This document shows positions 52,053 through 63,800 of a stretch of 64,000 bases of DNA, one piece after another. The notes beneath the pieces were generated by a model. It had not been told where the DNA came from, searched no databases, and worked only from the letters and a program-made list of their open reading frames with translations. A program made the translations under genes and the position numbers. Positions within the stretch are counted from its first letter, which is position 1, and each line of letters starts with the position of its first letter. This stretch comes from CAVVIH01 sp963748295 (lineage in GTDB: Bacteria > Acidobacteriota > Vicinamibacteria > Vicinamibacterales > 2-12-FULL-66-21): positions 434,001 to 498,000 of the forward strand of contig CAVVIH010000001.1 of NCBI GenBank assembly GCA_963748295.1, written 5' to 3'.

Positions 52053-52213
52053 CAGGTGCCGGGTGCCGGGGTGCCAGGGACAGTGCCAAAGCTGCCAAGG
52101 ACGGTGCCAGGGTGCCAAGGTGCCGGGTACGGTGCCAGGGTGCCAAGGTGCCGGGTACGGTGCCCGGGTGCCGAGGTGCCGGGTACGGTGCCAGGTAAGA
52201 GCGGTGCCAGGTG
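52053..52213. repeat. GGTGCC tandem repeat, 28-bp period
   Basis: Three tandem units (52117-52144, 52145-52172 and 52173 onward) share AAGGTGCCGGGTACGGTGCC then AGGGTGCC with few changes. Degenerate GGTGCCGGG and GGTGCCAGG copies lie before and after them. It occupies most of the 286 bp between the receptor start and the ilvD start. No ORF in it is convincing. Confidence 0.8.
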
Positions 52214-52263
52214 CATAAATAAGGAAAGTTTATATTTTACAAAAAAGTATTAGTTTGCATGAT

Positions 52264-53971
52264 ATGACCGCAACCGGTAGAACAGTGAGGGATACCGTGA
52301 GCGCCGAACACTCAACGACGAAGCGCAGCCCTGACCGTCGGGCCCCACCGGGCCGGTGCGCGGGCGATGCTGAAGGCCACCGGCCTGACCGACGACGATC
52401 TGTCCCGCCCGCTGGTAGGCATCGCCAACACCTGGATCGAGATCGGCCCGTGCAACTACCACCTGCGCGAGGTGGCGAACTGGGTCCGTGAAGGCATCCG
52501 CGCGCGCCGGCGGCACGCCGCTCGAGTTCAACACGATCTCCGTGTCCGATGGCATCACGATGGGCACCGAAGGGATGCGCGCATCGCTGATCAGCCGCGA
52601 GGTGATCGCCGACTCCATCGAGCTGGTGGCGCGCGCCAATCAGCTCGACGGCGTCATCGCACTGGTCGGGTGCGACAAGACGATTCCCGCTGGCGCCATG
52701 GCGCTGGCGCGCCTCGACATCCCCGGTCTGGTGCTGTATGGCGGACCGATTGCGCCCGGCCGGTTCGCAGATCGAGACGTGACGATCCAGGACGTCTACG
52801 AGGCGATCGGCGCCTGCGCGGCCGGACGCATGACCGAGTCCGATCTGCACGCGCTCGAGGATCGCGCCTGCCCCGGCGCCGGCGCCTGCGGCGGGCAGTT
52901 CACCGCGAACACGATGGCCTCGGCCTGCGAGTTCCTCGGCCTCGCACCGCTCGGCAGCGGCGGTTTTCCCGCACTCGATCCGGGCCGGCCTGACGTCGCC
53001 AGGAAGGCCGGCGCCCTCCTGATGGATCTCGTCCGCAAGGGAAACGGCGCGCGGCGATTCGTGACGCGCGCGGCGCTCGAGAATGCGATTGCGTCCGTCG
53101 CCGCGACGGGCGGCTCGACAAATGCGGTCCTGCATCTGCTCGCGATTGCGCGCGAGGCGGGCGTCGAGCTGGCGCTGGACGACTTCGATCGCGTGAGCAG
53201 GAGAGTGCCGCTCATCGCCGACTTGAAGCCAGGCGGCCGATATGTCGCCGCCGACCTCCATCGGGCCGGCGGAACACGGCTGCTCGCGAAGCGCCTGGTC
53301 GACGCCGGGTTCCTCGACGGCTCTGCCGCGACGGTGACCGGCCGCTCGCTCGGCGACGAAGCGTCAGCCGCCAAGGAAACGCCGGGACAGGACGTCGTCC
53401 GCACCGTGACCGCTCCGCTCGACGCCTCCGGGCGGTCTGGCTATCCTTCGCGGCAACCTTGCGCCGGACGGATGTGTCGTGAAGACCGCCGGACACGTCC
53501 GGCCGAAGCATCGTGGGCCCGCGCGGGTGTTCGAGAACGAAGAGGCGGCGTTTGCCGCCATCGGCGCCGGCCACGTCAAGGCAGGGTGACGTCGTCGTCA
53601 TTCGCTACGAAGGCCCGCGAGGCGGGCCTGGCATGCGCGAGATGCTGGCGGTGACCGCGGCCCTCGTGGGCGCCGGCCTGGGCGACTCGTGCGCGCTCGT
53701 GACCGACGGCCGGTTCTCCGGCGCGACACGTGGCCTGATGATCGGGCACGTGGCGCCCGAAGCCGCGGTCGGCGGACCGATCGCCGCGGTCCAGGACGGC
53801 GACATCATCGACATCGACATCACCGGGCGGCGCATCGCCCTCGACGTCCGCCCGGCCGACATTGCGAAGCGTCTGGTGCGCTGGCGCGAGCCGGCGCCGC
53901 GATATGCCACCGGAGTGCTGTCGAAATACGCGCGGCTCGTGTCATCCGCCGCGGAAGGAGCTGTGACGTAA
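52264..53971 (+). CDS. ilvD: Dihydroxy-acid dehydratase, with four frameshifts
   Basis: Joined over four shifts the protein is about 568 residues, normal for IlvD. It dehydrates dihydroxy-isovalerate and dihydroxy-methylvalerate in valine, leucine and isoleucine synthesis. Visible motifs are TVGPHRAGARAMLKATGL, GPCNYHLREVANWVREGI, VGCDKTIPAGAMALARLD, CPGAGACGGQFTANTMASAC (iron-sulfur cysteines) and TDGRFSGATRGLMIGHVAPE. Inferred single-base insertions are at about 52330, 52505, 53430 and 53587, all +1. The start is uncertain: ATG 52264 or GTG 52297. It leads the ilvDBNC operon, with ilvB starting 4 bp after its stop. With four shifts and no nonsense mutations, consensus error is more likely than inactivation. 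Confidence 0.88.
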
Positions 53972-53975
53972 GCGT

Positions 53976-55682
53976 ATGCCGATCACTGGCGCCGACATCC
54001 TCTGCGAAGCGCTCGTACGCGAGGGCGTGACGGACCTCTTCGGCTATCCGGGCGGTGCGATCCTGCCCGTCTACGACGCGATGTTGAAGTTCCCGCTCCG
54101 GCACATCCTCGTCCGGCACGAGCAGGGCGCGACGCACATGGCCGATGGCTACGCGCGCGCGACGGGGCGAGTGGGTGTGGCGATCGCGACGTCCGGTCCC
54201 GGCGCCACCAACATGGTGACCGGCATCGCGACCGCGATGATGGATTCGTCGCCGATCGTCTGCATCACCGGCCAGGTCGGCAGCCGCCTGATTGGATCGG
54301 ATGCGTTCCAGGAAACCGACATCATCGGCATCACACTGCCCATCACCAAGCATAACTTCCTGGTCACGCGGCCCGAGGACGTCGCTCCGGTGGTGCGCGA
54401 GGCGTTTCAGCTCGCACGATCCGGGCGTCCGGGACCGGTGTTGATCGACATCACCAAGGACGCGCAGCAGCTGTCCTGCGAGCCGCGGTGGGAGCAGACC
54501 GTGCACGTGCGTCACCAGCGCACGTTGCCGGCGCCCGACCCGCAGCAGTGTTCCCATGCGCTCGATCTCATCGCCTCTGCCAGACGCCCCATCGTCCTCG
54601 CCGGCCAGGGAATTCTGCTGGGCGACGCGGTGCGCGAGTTCCGCGCCTTCGTCGACGCGTCGGGGATCCCGGTCGGCGTGACGCTGCTCGGCATCGGCGC
54701 GCTGCCCGCGTCGCATCCGCGAAACCTCGGCATGATGGGAATGCACGGCGAGGCGTGGGTGAACACCGCGATTCAGGAATCGGACCTGCTGATCGCCATG
54801 GGGATGCGGTTCGACGATCGCGTCACCGGCAATCTGAAGACCTACGCGCCGCACGCGCGCAAGATTCACATCGACATCGATCCGGCGGAGATCGGCAAGA
54901 ACGTGCCGGTCGATGTCGGGATCGCCGGCGACCTCGCCGACGTGCTGCGCAGCTGGATGCCGATGCTCGTGCCGCCGCGCGCGTCGGAGTGGATCGCGCG
55001 CATCGACGAGCTGAAGGGAGACTCGGCGGTGCGCGACATTCAGCAGCTGCCCGACGACGGTCATCTGTATGCCGCGCACGTGATTCACGATCTCTGGCGG
55101 CTGACGAACGGCGGCGCCGTCGTCGCCACCGACGTCGGCCAGCACCAGATGTGGGAGGCGCAGTACTACCATCACGAGCAGCCGCGGACGTTGATCACGT
55201 CGGGCGGACTCGGCACGATGGGCTTCGGCCTTCCCGCGGCGATCGGCGCAAAGGTCGCCCGGCCCGACGCGGAAGTCTGGGCGATTGTCGGCGACGGCGG
55301 CTTCCAGATGACGATGGCGGAGCTTGCCACCATCGTCCAGGAAGGCATCGACATCAAGATCGCGATCATCAACAACGGATATCTCGGCATGGTCCGGCAG
55401 TGGCAGGAGTTCTTCTACGGCGGACGCTATGCGGCGACGCCGCTCGTCAGCCCGGACTTCACGAAGATTGCCGGCGCATACGGACTCTCCGCGCGAACGA
55501 TCACGTCGCGCGCGCAGGTGGCGGATGCCGTCGGCGAAGCCCGGCGCACGCCGGGCACGGTGCTCCTCGATTTCCAGGTCGAACAGGAGGACTCGGTGTA
55601 CCCGATGGTGCCCGCAGGCGCGGACCTGCACGCGATGATTCGACGGCCGTCGCCGCTGGCGGAGACAGGAGCGGACGTATGA
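53976..55682 (+). CDS. ilvB: Acetolactate synthase large (catalytic) subunit
   Basis: This is a 568-residue ThDP enzyme. The N-terminal domain has FGYPGGAILPVYD and E49 in RHEQGATHMADGYARATG, the glutamate that activates ThDP. The central domain binds FAD. The C-terminal ThDP motif is VGDGGFQMTMAELATI (D440) through IAIINNGYLGMVRQWQEFFY. It condenses two pyruvates, or pyruvate with 2-ketobutyrate. The ATG at 53976 lies 4 bp after the ilvD stop, and its TGA overlaps the ilvN ATG. The gene is intact in one frame. Confidence 0.96.
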   Translation: MPITGADILCEALVREGVTDLFGYPGGAILPVYDAMLKFPLRHILVRHEQGATHMADGYARATGRVGVAIATSGPGATNMVTGIATAMMDSSPIVCITGQVGSRLIGSDAFQETDIIGITLPITKHNFLVTRPEDVAPVVREAFQLARSGRPGPVLIDITKDAQQLSCEPRWEQTVHVRHQRTLPAPDPQQCSHALDLIASARRPIVLAGQGILLGDAVREFRAFVDASGIPVGVTLLGIGALPASHPRNLGMMGMHGEAWVNTAIQESDLLIAMGMRFDDRVTGNLKTYAPHARKIHIDIDPAEIGKNVPVDVGIAGDLADVLRSWMPMLVPPRASEWIARIDELKGDSAVRDIQQLPDDGHLYAAHVIHDLWRLTNGGAVVATDVGQHQMWEAQYYHHEQPRTLITSGGLGTMGFGLPAAIGAKVARPDAEVWAIVGDGGFQMTMAELATIVQEGIDIKIAIINNGYLGMVRQWQEFFYGGRYAATPLVSPDFTKIAGAYGLSARTITSRAQVADAVGEARRTPGTVLLDFQVEQEDSVYPMVPAGADLHAMIRRPSPLAETGADV

Positions 55683-56242
55683 CGCCCGAGACCACGACGT
55701 TCGTCATTCACGTGGACGACGAGCCGGGCGTGCTGAACCGGATCGCATCGGTCGTCCGAAGGCGCGGATTCAACATTCATTCGGTATCGGTGGGGCGGAG
55801 CGACGTGCCTGGCGTGTCGCGCATGACGCTTGTCATCGATGCCGCCGATTCTGCCGCGGGCCGGCTCGAGGCGCATCTGTCGAAGCTCTTGCAGGTCCGG
55901 CGAGTAGAGGACGTGACCCACGTCACATCAGTGTCACGTGACCTTGGCATGATCAAGGTCGCCGCCGACGCGGTCTCACGCGCCGCCATCATGCAGCTGG
56001 TCGACGTCTTCCGTGCGCGCGTCATCGACGTCGCGCCCGACTCGCTGGTCGTCGAGATCACGGGAACCGAGGACAAAGTCGATGGCTTCCTCGAGATCCT
56101 TCGGCCGTATGGTGTGCTCGAAGTCGCGCGCACGGGGCGGGTGACGATGGCGAGAGGCGCGACTCCGCGGATAGCAGCCAGCGGCGGCCGCCGGCAGGCG
56201 CAGCAAGAGACGGCGGGCGGCCAGGTGGCGTGTTCGGTGTAG
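55679..56242 (+). CDS. ilvN: Acetolactate synthase small (regulatory) subunit
   Basis: The gene encodes 187 residues. An N-terminal ACT domain (FVIHVDDEPGVLNRIASVVR, RRGFNIHSVSVGRSDVPGVS) is followed by the C-terminal small-subunit domain (DLGMIKVAADAVSRAAIMQL, VVEITGTEDKVDGFLEILRP YGVLEVARTGRVTMARG). It binds valine and tunes the large subunit. ATG 55679 overlaps the ilvB TGA by 4 bp. The frame is open upstream through ilvB but that part is a shadow. The tail after VTMARG is low-complexity and longer than usual. Confidence 0.94.
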   Translation: MTPETTTFVIHVDDEPGVLNRIASVVRRRGFNIHSVSVGRSDVPGVSRMTLVIDAADSAAGRLEAHLSKLLQVRRVEDVTHVTSVSRDLGMIKVAADAVSRAAIMQLVDVFRARVIDVAPDSLVVEITGTEDKVDGFLEILRPYGVLEVARTGRVTMARGATPRIAASGGRRQAQQETAGGQVACSV

Positions 56243-56282
56243 GGGTAGGGTCAGGGGACGGGGCCGAGGAATGAGGAGTCTA

Positions 56283-57335
<1,053 letters not shown>

Positions 57336-59170
57336 TCTCGCGCTCCTCGACAACGACCGCGGCGTCGTTGTCGGGGTTGTCGCGGACCAGCAGCGCACGT
57401 GCGGGCCGCCGGGGCAGGAACGACAGATCGACCTTGACCGTCCGTCCCCGGCGCCCGTTCATCGCGGCGACGAAATACGTCGAGCCGCTGCGGCGCGCGA
57501 ACATCGCCAGCTCGCCGATCTCCGACGGCGGCAGCACCCGCGTTTCGTCCCACACGCTCGGGATGCTCTTGATCATGTCGGCCGCCGGGTTCGAGAGCAG
57601 CGACGAGGGGTGCCCGCCGTACACGAGCAGGGGAGACGTCAGGATGACGGCGCTCGCGATCTGATGCGCCCAGCTCGTCTCCCGCCGCCGCTCTCCGAAC
57701 ACGACAGGCGTGTAGTCGGCATGGCCGGCAAGCATCCGCACGAACGGGAAAGTCGTGTTGAACGTCGCCCACTCGCTCATTCGCCGATGCTCCAGGCCGT
57801 AGATCCCCTCGCGCGTCAGCTCGTTCGGCCAGGTGCGGGGTTCGCCAGTTGGCTTGTTCGCGCCGTGGAAGTTGATCATCAGCTGCTGCGCGGCCGCATC
57901 CCGCAGGATGTCCTGGTAGAGATCGATCACTTCCTTCGCTTCGTGATCGAGGAAATCGACTTTGACGCCGGCGATTCCCATCTCGTGCAGCGACGCGAAG
58001 AGCGCCCGGCGCTTTTCCGGATCTTCGAGCGTGTTGCGATGCCGCCAGACCCAGATGCCGATGCCCTGGGACTTCGAGAAGGCCACGACATCCTGCAGCT
58101 CCTCCGGCGTCCAGCGCTGCCACTGTCCCTCGACCACCTGATGCTCGAATCCGAGCTGACCGGCCAGCCGTGAGAATTCCTTGATCCCTTCGACAGTGTT
58201 CTCGCCACCATCCAGATAGCGCCAGACCGCGCGTCCCGGTTTGATCCAGGCGGTACGCAGGCCCTTCGGGAACAACTGAGGGTCCGGAGGAGGGCAGAGG
58301 TTGTGCACCGCATCGCTGTTGACGAGCGCGTGCAGATCGCGGCCGACGATGACCACGCGCCACGGCGTGATGATGGTTCCCTCGACCGGCGCGGGGACGG
58401 CGAGGCGTGCAGCATTGTCCTCGCCGAACCGAAGTGTGTACGGATAGCCGGCGGGATGATCGTGCGCCAGCCGCTCCGCATAGCCGCCGCGGCCATCCGC
58501 CTCGAGTGCCATGCCGGCGTAGTTCCTGAGGTCCGCCTCGGTCACGGCCGCATAGCCGATGCCGCCGGCCAGCTTCACGGTGATCGGCGGCGCGGCCCAA
58601 TCGCCCTCGGGCACGAGCTCCACCTGCCTGCGCTCGTAGACCGCCTCGTAGTGATCGCGCAGGCCGTGTGACCAGACGATGCTGCCGGCGGGAAAGCTGA
58701 ATGACGAAGCGCTGTCAGGAACCCGGCGCCCCGAGCCGGGCACGACGTGACGAAATGCGACGGCATCGTTCGACACGCGGAAGTCGACGGTATATCGAAC
58801 GGCCCCGCGCTCGAACACGAGCCGTAGGCCGTTGGCGCGGTCGATCGCTTCCGATTTCGCGCCGCGCCATGGGTACTTCTCGTCGACGCGATAACGTTCG
58901 GCCGTCACGAGCATGCTGTCGCGGCCGAGATCCACGCCGTCGACGATGATGCCAAGCGCTGACGGTTTGATGACCGGCTGGCCGTCGAAATCAACGGACC
59001 ACATGACGCGTCGCTCGGGGCCGATCCCGACCGTCACGATCAGGGAGTTGTCCGGGCTGCGCAGAAGCTCGCGCGCAGGACGAGGCGCCTGCGCCTCGAT
59101 GCTCGCGAACGTCAGGCCGGCAATGCCGGCCGCGAGAATCCGCGCGGAGGTGCGCATCGAGCTGTGCGTG

Positions 59171-60503
59171 TCAGATCTTCACGAGATCGGCGATGCGGAT
59201 CGGCCGCTTCTCGTCGATGCTCTGGCGTGCCGCAATCCCGGTCAGGCACGACATCGCGCCGGCGCGCGAATCGGGCAGCCGCATGTGCGGCGGCGCGTCG
59301 ACTTTGCGGAAGATGAGATCGCGAAGCCGGTCGTCGCCGCCGCCGTGGCCACCCTCGGCGACCTGGACCGGCACGCGCACCCGCTTGCCGAAGCTCTTCG
59401 TTATGTAGATCTCGGTCTCGTCCGCTTCGGCGACGTCCCACGGCTGCCGTTCGTGATCGCGGACCTCGAGCCGTCCGAGCTCGCCGTTGAATGCCACGCG
59501 ATAGCCCTCGAACGGCATGTGAGCGTTCACCGAATAGCTCATGATGGCGTCGTTCGAATACTTCACGATGGCCGACATCGTGTCGAAGATGTCGATGTCC
59601 TCACGGAACACGCAGCCGTCGCGATAGTAGCCGTCGACGTCCTCCGCGCCCGCATACAGCTTCATCCGCGTCGCGCTGGTGGTCATGTCGTAGTAGAAGC
59701 GGCAGTCCTTCTTGTGCGGACACGGACGGCAGTTCGTGTGGCGGAAGGGACCGTTCTTGCCGTACACCCGAAGCGAGCCGTTGGCTGAGACTTCGACGGG
59801 ATCCGCGGCAAGCCACCAGTTCATCAGGTCGAAATGGTGCGACGCCTTGTGCACCCAGAGACTCCCGCTGCGATTCCGGAGCCGGTGCCAGCGCCGGAAG
59901 TAGTCGGCGCCGTGATAGACGTCCAGGTACCAGCTGAAATCCACCGACAGCACCCGCCCGATCTCGCCCGGCCTGGATCACTTCCTTCACGGTCCGGTGC
60001 TTCGGTGCGTAGCGGTAGTTGAACGTCACCACGATCTTCCGGTTGTTGCGCTTCTCGGCGTCGAGCACCGCCTGGCACTGCTTTTCGTCGATGACCATCG
60101 GCTTCTCGGTCATCACGTCGAGCCCGCGGTCGAGCGCCTTGACGATGTACTCGTGATGGAAGGCGTCGACGGTCGTCACCATCAGCAGGTCGGGGCGGGC
60201 CTTCTCGCAAAGCTCGTCGAAGTTCGAGAACGTCGGGCAGGTCACGCCGATCAGGTCGCGGGCGATCGCGGCGCGCTTCGGGTTGATGTCGCACAGGCCG
60301 ACGAACTCGAGCACGTCGGAGTATTTCTGCACGAGCGGCCGGCCCCACATGCCCTGCGCGCGATCCCCGGTTCCGACGATCGCATAGCGCCGCTTCGCGG
60401 GCTGGGCGGCGCCGGGCGCGACGCCGAGGAGGGAAGTGGCCGCGGCGGCGCTTCCCGCTGCCTTGACGAATTCGCGGCGACTCACGAGCTTGATGTCAGA
60501 CAC
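59171..60503 (-). CDS. Gfo/Idh/MocA-family oxidoreductase with Tat signal, one frameshift
   Basis: Joined, the protein has about 443 residues. It starts at a GTG at 60503 (MSDIKLVSRREFVKAAGSAA, a twin-arginine signal) preceded by AGGAGG 8 bases away. The Rossmann domain has RRYAIVGTGDRAQGMWGRPL, LVQKYSDVLEFVGLCDINPK and MTEKPMVIDEKQCQAV with the EKP lysine. The second part starts VLSVDFSWYLDVYHGADYFR and has WVHKASHHFDLMNWWL and CRPCPHKKDCRFYYD. One extra G in the run at about 59966-59969 breaks the frame. Such exported sugar oxidoreductases often sit with glycosidases; here GH97 follows in the same operon. Confidence 0.87.
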
Positions 60504-60665
60504 GGCAAACGCCTCCTGTTGTCATGCCTCCCTGGTCGCGGGCAGGGCCGGGCAGTCCGGGAGCAAGAATACCGTTCGACCCGGGGGCGTGCGCAAATGG
60601 TCCGTTACCTCCATGAGCCTGCCCGTGAAATCCTGCCCAAATCGGCTCATCCGTGGCCGGTTGCG

Positions 60666-60676
60666 GTAACGGTTAC
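60666..60676. promoter_or_regulatory. Palindrome GTAACGGTTAC upstream of a TonB receptor
   Basis: GTAAC and GTTAC flank a central G, the size and symmetry of a LacI-type operator. AACGGTTAC resembles the AACCGTTAC that overlaps the palindrome before the other receptor (52032-52040). The 314-bp gap 60504-60817 also contains the inverted repeat at 60791 and otherwise nothing I recognise. Confidence 0.45.
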
Positions 60677-60790
60677 GTCCTTTTCGCTGTTTTCCGCGCG
60701 TGCTACCGTCGCCGCCCGAAATTGAAATTGGCTTGCCGTGTGATCGGGCTTTCGGACGGATTGGCTAGACCACCTGAGATCGGACAACAG

Positions 60791-60803
60791 CGTTTCGCAA
60801 ACG
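60791..60803. promoter_or_regulatory. Inverted repeat CGTTTCGCAAACG before a TonB receptor gene
   Basis: CGTTT (60791-60795) and AAACG (60799-60803) flank CGC, in the leader 14 bases before the receptor ATG and directly upstream of GGAGGAGG. It could be a second operator or a small hairpin next to the ribosome-binding site. Confidence 0.35.
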
Positions 60804-60817
60804 TTGGAGGAGGCGGT

Positions 60818-63800
60818 ATGCGAGGCACTCTCCGCATTCTAAGGACCCGCGGGCTGGCGTTCGCGCTCGGCGTTGCAGCGGCGTCTGCCGCGACCATCAC
60901 GATCGTTTCCCCGGTGGCTCACGCACAGGATTTCCGCGGAACCATCAGCGGGAAGATCAGCGATTCGTCGGGCGGCCGGCTGCCGGGCGCGACGGTGACG
61001 GCCACCAACATCGCCACCAACGTCGGTTCGTCGACGACAACCGCCAGCGCCAGGCGACTACACGATTTCGTATCTCGCGCCCGGGAAGTACACCGTGACG
61101 GTGGAGCTCTCCGGATTCAAGAAGCTGATCCGGCAGGGCATCGAGGTCCGCGTCGACGATCGCCTCACGCTGGATCTCTCGCTCGAGGTCGGCCGCGTCG
61201 AGGAAACCGTGTCGGTCACCGCCGAGACGCCGCTGCTCGAGATCGCCAGCGCGTCGGCGGGCCAGGTGATCGACGAGAAGCGCATCGCGCTGCTGCCGCT
61301 GTCGGACGGCAACCCGTTCGTGCTCTCGCGGCTCGTGCCCGGCGTCGCCTACACCGGCGAGCTGAAGTTCTCGCGACCCTTCGACAACGGCGGCACCTCC
61401 GCCATCAACGCGGATGGTTCGACCGGCGGCAACGAGTTCTCGCTCGACGGATCGCCGAACATGGCGCAACGGCCGGCGCGTGGCGTTCGTCCCGCCCGCT
61501 GGCGCGGTGCAGGAGTTCAAGGTCGAAACGGCGAGCTTCGATGCCTCAGACGGCCACACCGCCGGCGCGATGGTCAACGTCACGCTGAAGAGCGGCACGA
61601 ATCTGCTCAAAGGCGAGGGCTACTACTACATGCGGGACGAATCGCTGTCGGCGACGGACTTCTTCGTCAACCGCAGCGGCGCCGAAAAACCGACGGTCGC
61701 CTACGACCGCCCCGGCGGCTATCTTGGCGGCCCGCTCGTCATTCCCGGCCTCTACAACGGCCGCGATCGCGACGTTCTTCTTCGGCGCGGTGGAATGGCT
61801 GTACGACGAGTTCCCCGAGCCCGGTACGCGAACGGTGCCGACCGAGGCGATGCGCAACGGCGACTTCTCGGCGCTGCTCGCGCAGGGCACGATCATTTAC
61901 GATCCCAGCTCCGCCCGCCAGGACGGCGCCCGCGTCGTCCGCACGCCGTTCGCGAACAACATCATTCCGGCGGGAATGCATCAACCCGATCGCGCGCGCG
62001 GTGCTGAATTACGTATCCGCTGCCGAATCAGCCCGGCGACGACGGCCGGCAACAACAACTACTTCTCCGTCAATCCGCGCACCGACGACTTCTACTCGAT
62101 TTCGCTTCGCGTTCGATCACCGGCTGACCGACAAGCAGCAGGCGTTCGTGCGGTACACCCGCAACGATCGAACCGAAGCACGAAACGCATTTTTCGGCGA
62201 CGGTGAACGGCGTCATGCCGGTCGGCAACTTCCTGTTCCGGAAGAACGACGGCGTGACCTTCGACCACGTCTACACGATGAGCTCGAACACGCTGTTCAA
62301 TGTCCGCGCCGGCTGGCAGCGGTTCCGCGAGCCGAACATCCGTCAGCACGAGGGCGTGTTCGACCCGCGCCAGCCTCGGGCTTCGCGCCGTCGGTGGTCT
62401 GCGCAGTTCAACGGCGCCCAGGTACTTCCCGCGCTTCGACTTCGACACGCTGACCGACATCGGCGACAACCTGGCGGGAACGACCCATCACACCATCTAC
62501 TCGTTCCAGCCGACGGTACACGAAGCTCATGGGACGGCACTCGATCCGCGCCGGCTACGACCTCCGCCTTTACCGCGAGTCGGCCTTCAACTACGAGCGT
62601 CAGGCGGGCGAGTACCTGATTCGCAACAATGCGGCATTCACGCGGCAGCAGGACAACTCCGGCGGCAGGAATGGTCTCGGACATCGCGAGCTTTCTGCTC
62701 GGGCTTCCCACCGAGTGGCTCGATCGACCGCAATACCGAACGCCTGAACAACACTCTCTACCACGGGACTCTTCATCCAGGACGACTGGAAGGTGTCCGA
62801 GAAGCTCACGCTGAATCTCGGTTTGCGCTACGACTACGAGAGCGCGACAACCGAATCGGAGAACCGCAACGCGCGGGGATTCGATCCCGAAGCCGCGATC
62901 AGCATCGCCGCCCAGGCCAGGGCCAACTACGCGGCCGCGCCGATTCCTGAAGTTCCGGCCTCGCAGTGCAATCCGCGCGGCGGCCTGCTGTTCGCGTCCG
63001 ACGAGAACCGCGGCTTCTGGGATGCGGACGGAACAATTTCCAGCCGCGCGTCGGGCTCGCGTATCAGCTGAACGACAAGACAGTCGTTCGCGGCGGGGTG
63101 GGGCATCTACACGGTGCCGTTCATCATCAGCGGCTCGTTCCAGCCCGGCTTCTCGCAGGCCACGTCGCTGTCGCCGCACGCTCGACATCGGACTGACGTT
63201 CCAGCCACGCTGAACAACCCGTTCCCGAGCGGCGTTCTGCGCCCGCCGGCAATCTCGCTTGGCGCCGAACACGTTCCTCGGACAGGAAATCAGCAGGTTC
63301 GTGCCGATCGAATTCAGCAATTCCCAGAACATGCGCTACTCGATCGGCGTGCAGCGCGAGCTCCCCGGCCAGTGGCTGTTCGAGGTCGGCATATGTCGGC
63401 AGCCGCGGCTGGGACATTACGACCGGCGGCGGAGGGCAAGCGGGCGAGATCGACCTCAATGGGATCCCTGCGCAGTACCTGTCGACAGCCGGCTGCGATC
63501 GCGACGATGCGACGAACAACTTCCTCGTCCAGCAACGTCACGAATCCGTTCCGCGGGCTGATGCCAGGACCGGCTTCAACGGCGCGACGATTCAGCGGTC
63601 GCAGCTGCTGCGGCCGTTCCCGCAGTTCAGCAACGTGCCGACGTTCGACGACGACGGCACGAGCCAATACGACTCGTTCCAGATGAAGCTGGAGAAGCGG
63701 TTCACCGACGGCTACACGATTCTCGGCGCCTATACCTGGTCGAAGTTCACCGAGCGCGTGTTCAGACTGAATCCGACCGACACGGACTACGAAGAGAGGC

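Noticed and set aside
52117..52200. CRISPR-like or attachment-site repeat
   Set aside because: The 28-bp units abut without spacers and no integrase is nearby.
40919..53971. Programmed frameshifting in receptor and ilvD genes
   Set aside because: Shift sites share no slippery heptamer or downstream structure, and four shifts in one ilvD would be implausible.
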